Source: Pareuzebyella sediminis (GTDB taxonomy: Bacteria; Bacteroidota; Bacteroidia; Flavobacteriales; Flavobacteriaceae). From it: a DNA stretch of 64,000 bases. Below the pieces are notes generated by a model. That model did not search any database. It saw nothing but the letters and a program-made list of their open reading frames with translations, and was not told the origin of the DNA. The stretch covers positions 372,001-436,000 of the forward strand of contig NZ_VTZS01000003.1 of NCBI RefSeq assembly GCF_008367235.1, in the 5' to 3' direction. Both the position numbers and the translations under genes were made by a program. Numbering within the stretch: the stretch's first letter is position 1; each line of letters opens with the position of its first letter. Of this stretch, positions 63,841-64,000 are shown in pieces.

Positions 63841-64000
63841 TTAGTTCTTCGGGTTGGGTTCTTCGTTCAATTTTTTGATCAGATTCACCTCATCTTGACG
63901 ATAAGGTGTACCGTCTTTGCGAAAAACTTCGTGAAACCATTCTATGGGCTCACTGCCATCTTTAATAGGTGTATTCCAGGCGTACTTTGTATTTGTTTTA
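63841..64000 (-). CDS. C-terminal end of an unidentified gene, truncated by the window
   Basis: The frame is open from the right edge to a TAA at 63841-63843, giving 52 residues with YAWNTPIKDGSEPIEWFHEV and RKDGTPYRQDEVNLIKKL. This reads like the C-terminal tail of a polysaccharide-acting or exported enzyme, but I cannot name the family. It ends 10 bases before the sulfatase start, so they are co-transcribed. Confidence 0.6.
   Translation of the reverse strand, partial: KTNTKYAWNTPIKDGSEPIEWFHEVFRKDGTPYRQDEVNLIKKLNEEPNPKN

Overview
The window is a gene-dense chromosomal segment from a marine member of the Flavobacteriaceae (Bacteroidota). This rests on the Bacteroidota promoter form (TTTG, about 19-21 bases, TAnnTTTG) upstream of several genes and on family-specific proteins: the long PurF, the IPExxxVDY protein, an OmpA with thrombospondin type 3 repeats, DUF3857/transglutaminase and DUF5117-type metalloproteases. 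Polysaccharide-linked sulfatases add to this. The species cannot be fixed from the sequence alone; Zobellia-, Maribacter- or Arenibacter-like genomes are the obvious comparisons.

Layout. 0-9.3 kb: two halves of an AddAB-like DNA-end processing enzyme, split by ompA and kbl, then a superoxide dismutase. 9.4-10.4 kb: an unannotated tandem array of four near-identical short transcription units on the minus strand, each with a Bacteroidota -7 box, a nearly invariant core of about 40 bases and its own intrinsic terminator. I read these as four paralogous small RNA genes, the most novel element here. 10.4-14.7 kb: purF, a PfkB sugar kinase, RNase H and purN. 14.8-19.2 kb: acpP-fabF-rnc, then an IPExxxVDY protein with pyruvate kinase. 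19.3-27.5 kb: a small lipoprotein, a GreA-like protein, an FAD oxidoreductase, the yceD-rpmF-fabH-accB-accC fatty-acid cluster, pdxA and ribE.

27.5-44 kb: envelope and accessory metabolism. It holds a membrane acyltransferase, a 1265-residue DUF3857/transglutaminase protein, a sodium:solute symporter, a TSUP permease, a lipoprotein of the cellobiose 2-epimerase family, a large zinc metalloprotease, a three-gene operon with DgcN- and DgcA-like enzymes (possible D-glutamate catabolism) and a kelch lipoprotein. 44-54.8 kb: 2-keto-3-deoxygalactonate kinase and aldolase, a sulfatase, a serine hydrolase, a GH63-type glucosidase, a DUF1080 lipoprotein and a purple-acid-phosphatase-like enzyme.

55.3-64 kb: a co-directional minus-strand cluster. 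In transcription order it holds an unfinished gene at the right edge, a sulfatase, a decayed GH43 gene, a Tm-1-like ATP-binding protein, a PEP-hydrolase-like TIM barrel, a cupin, a PVC-type dehydrogenase-like protein carrying an azurin-type copper domain, and a ThuA protein. It looks like a carbohydrate-use operon of unknown substrate without a SusC/SusD pair in view. No tRNA, rRNA, CRISPR array, prophage or intact insertion sequence was recognised.
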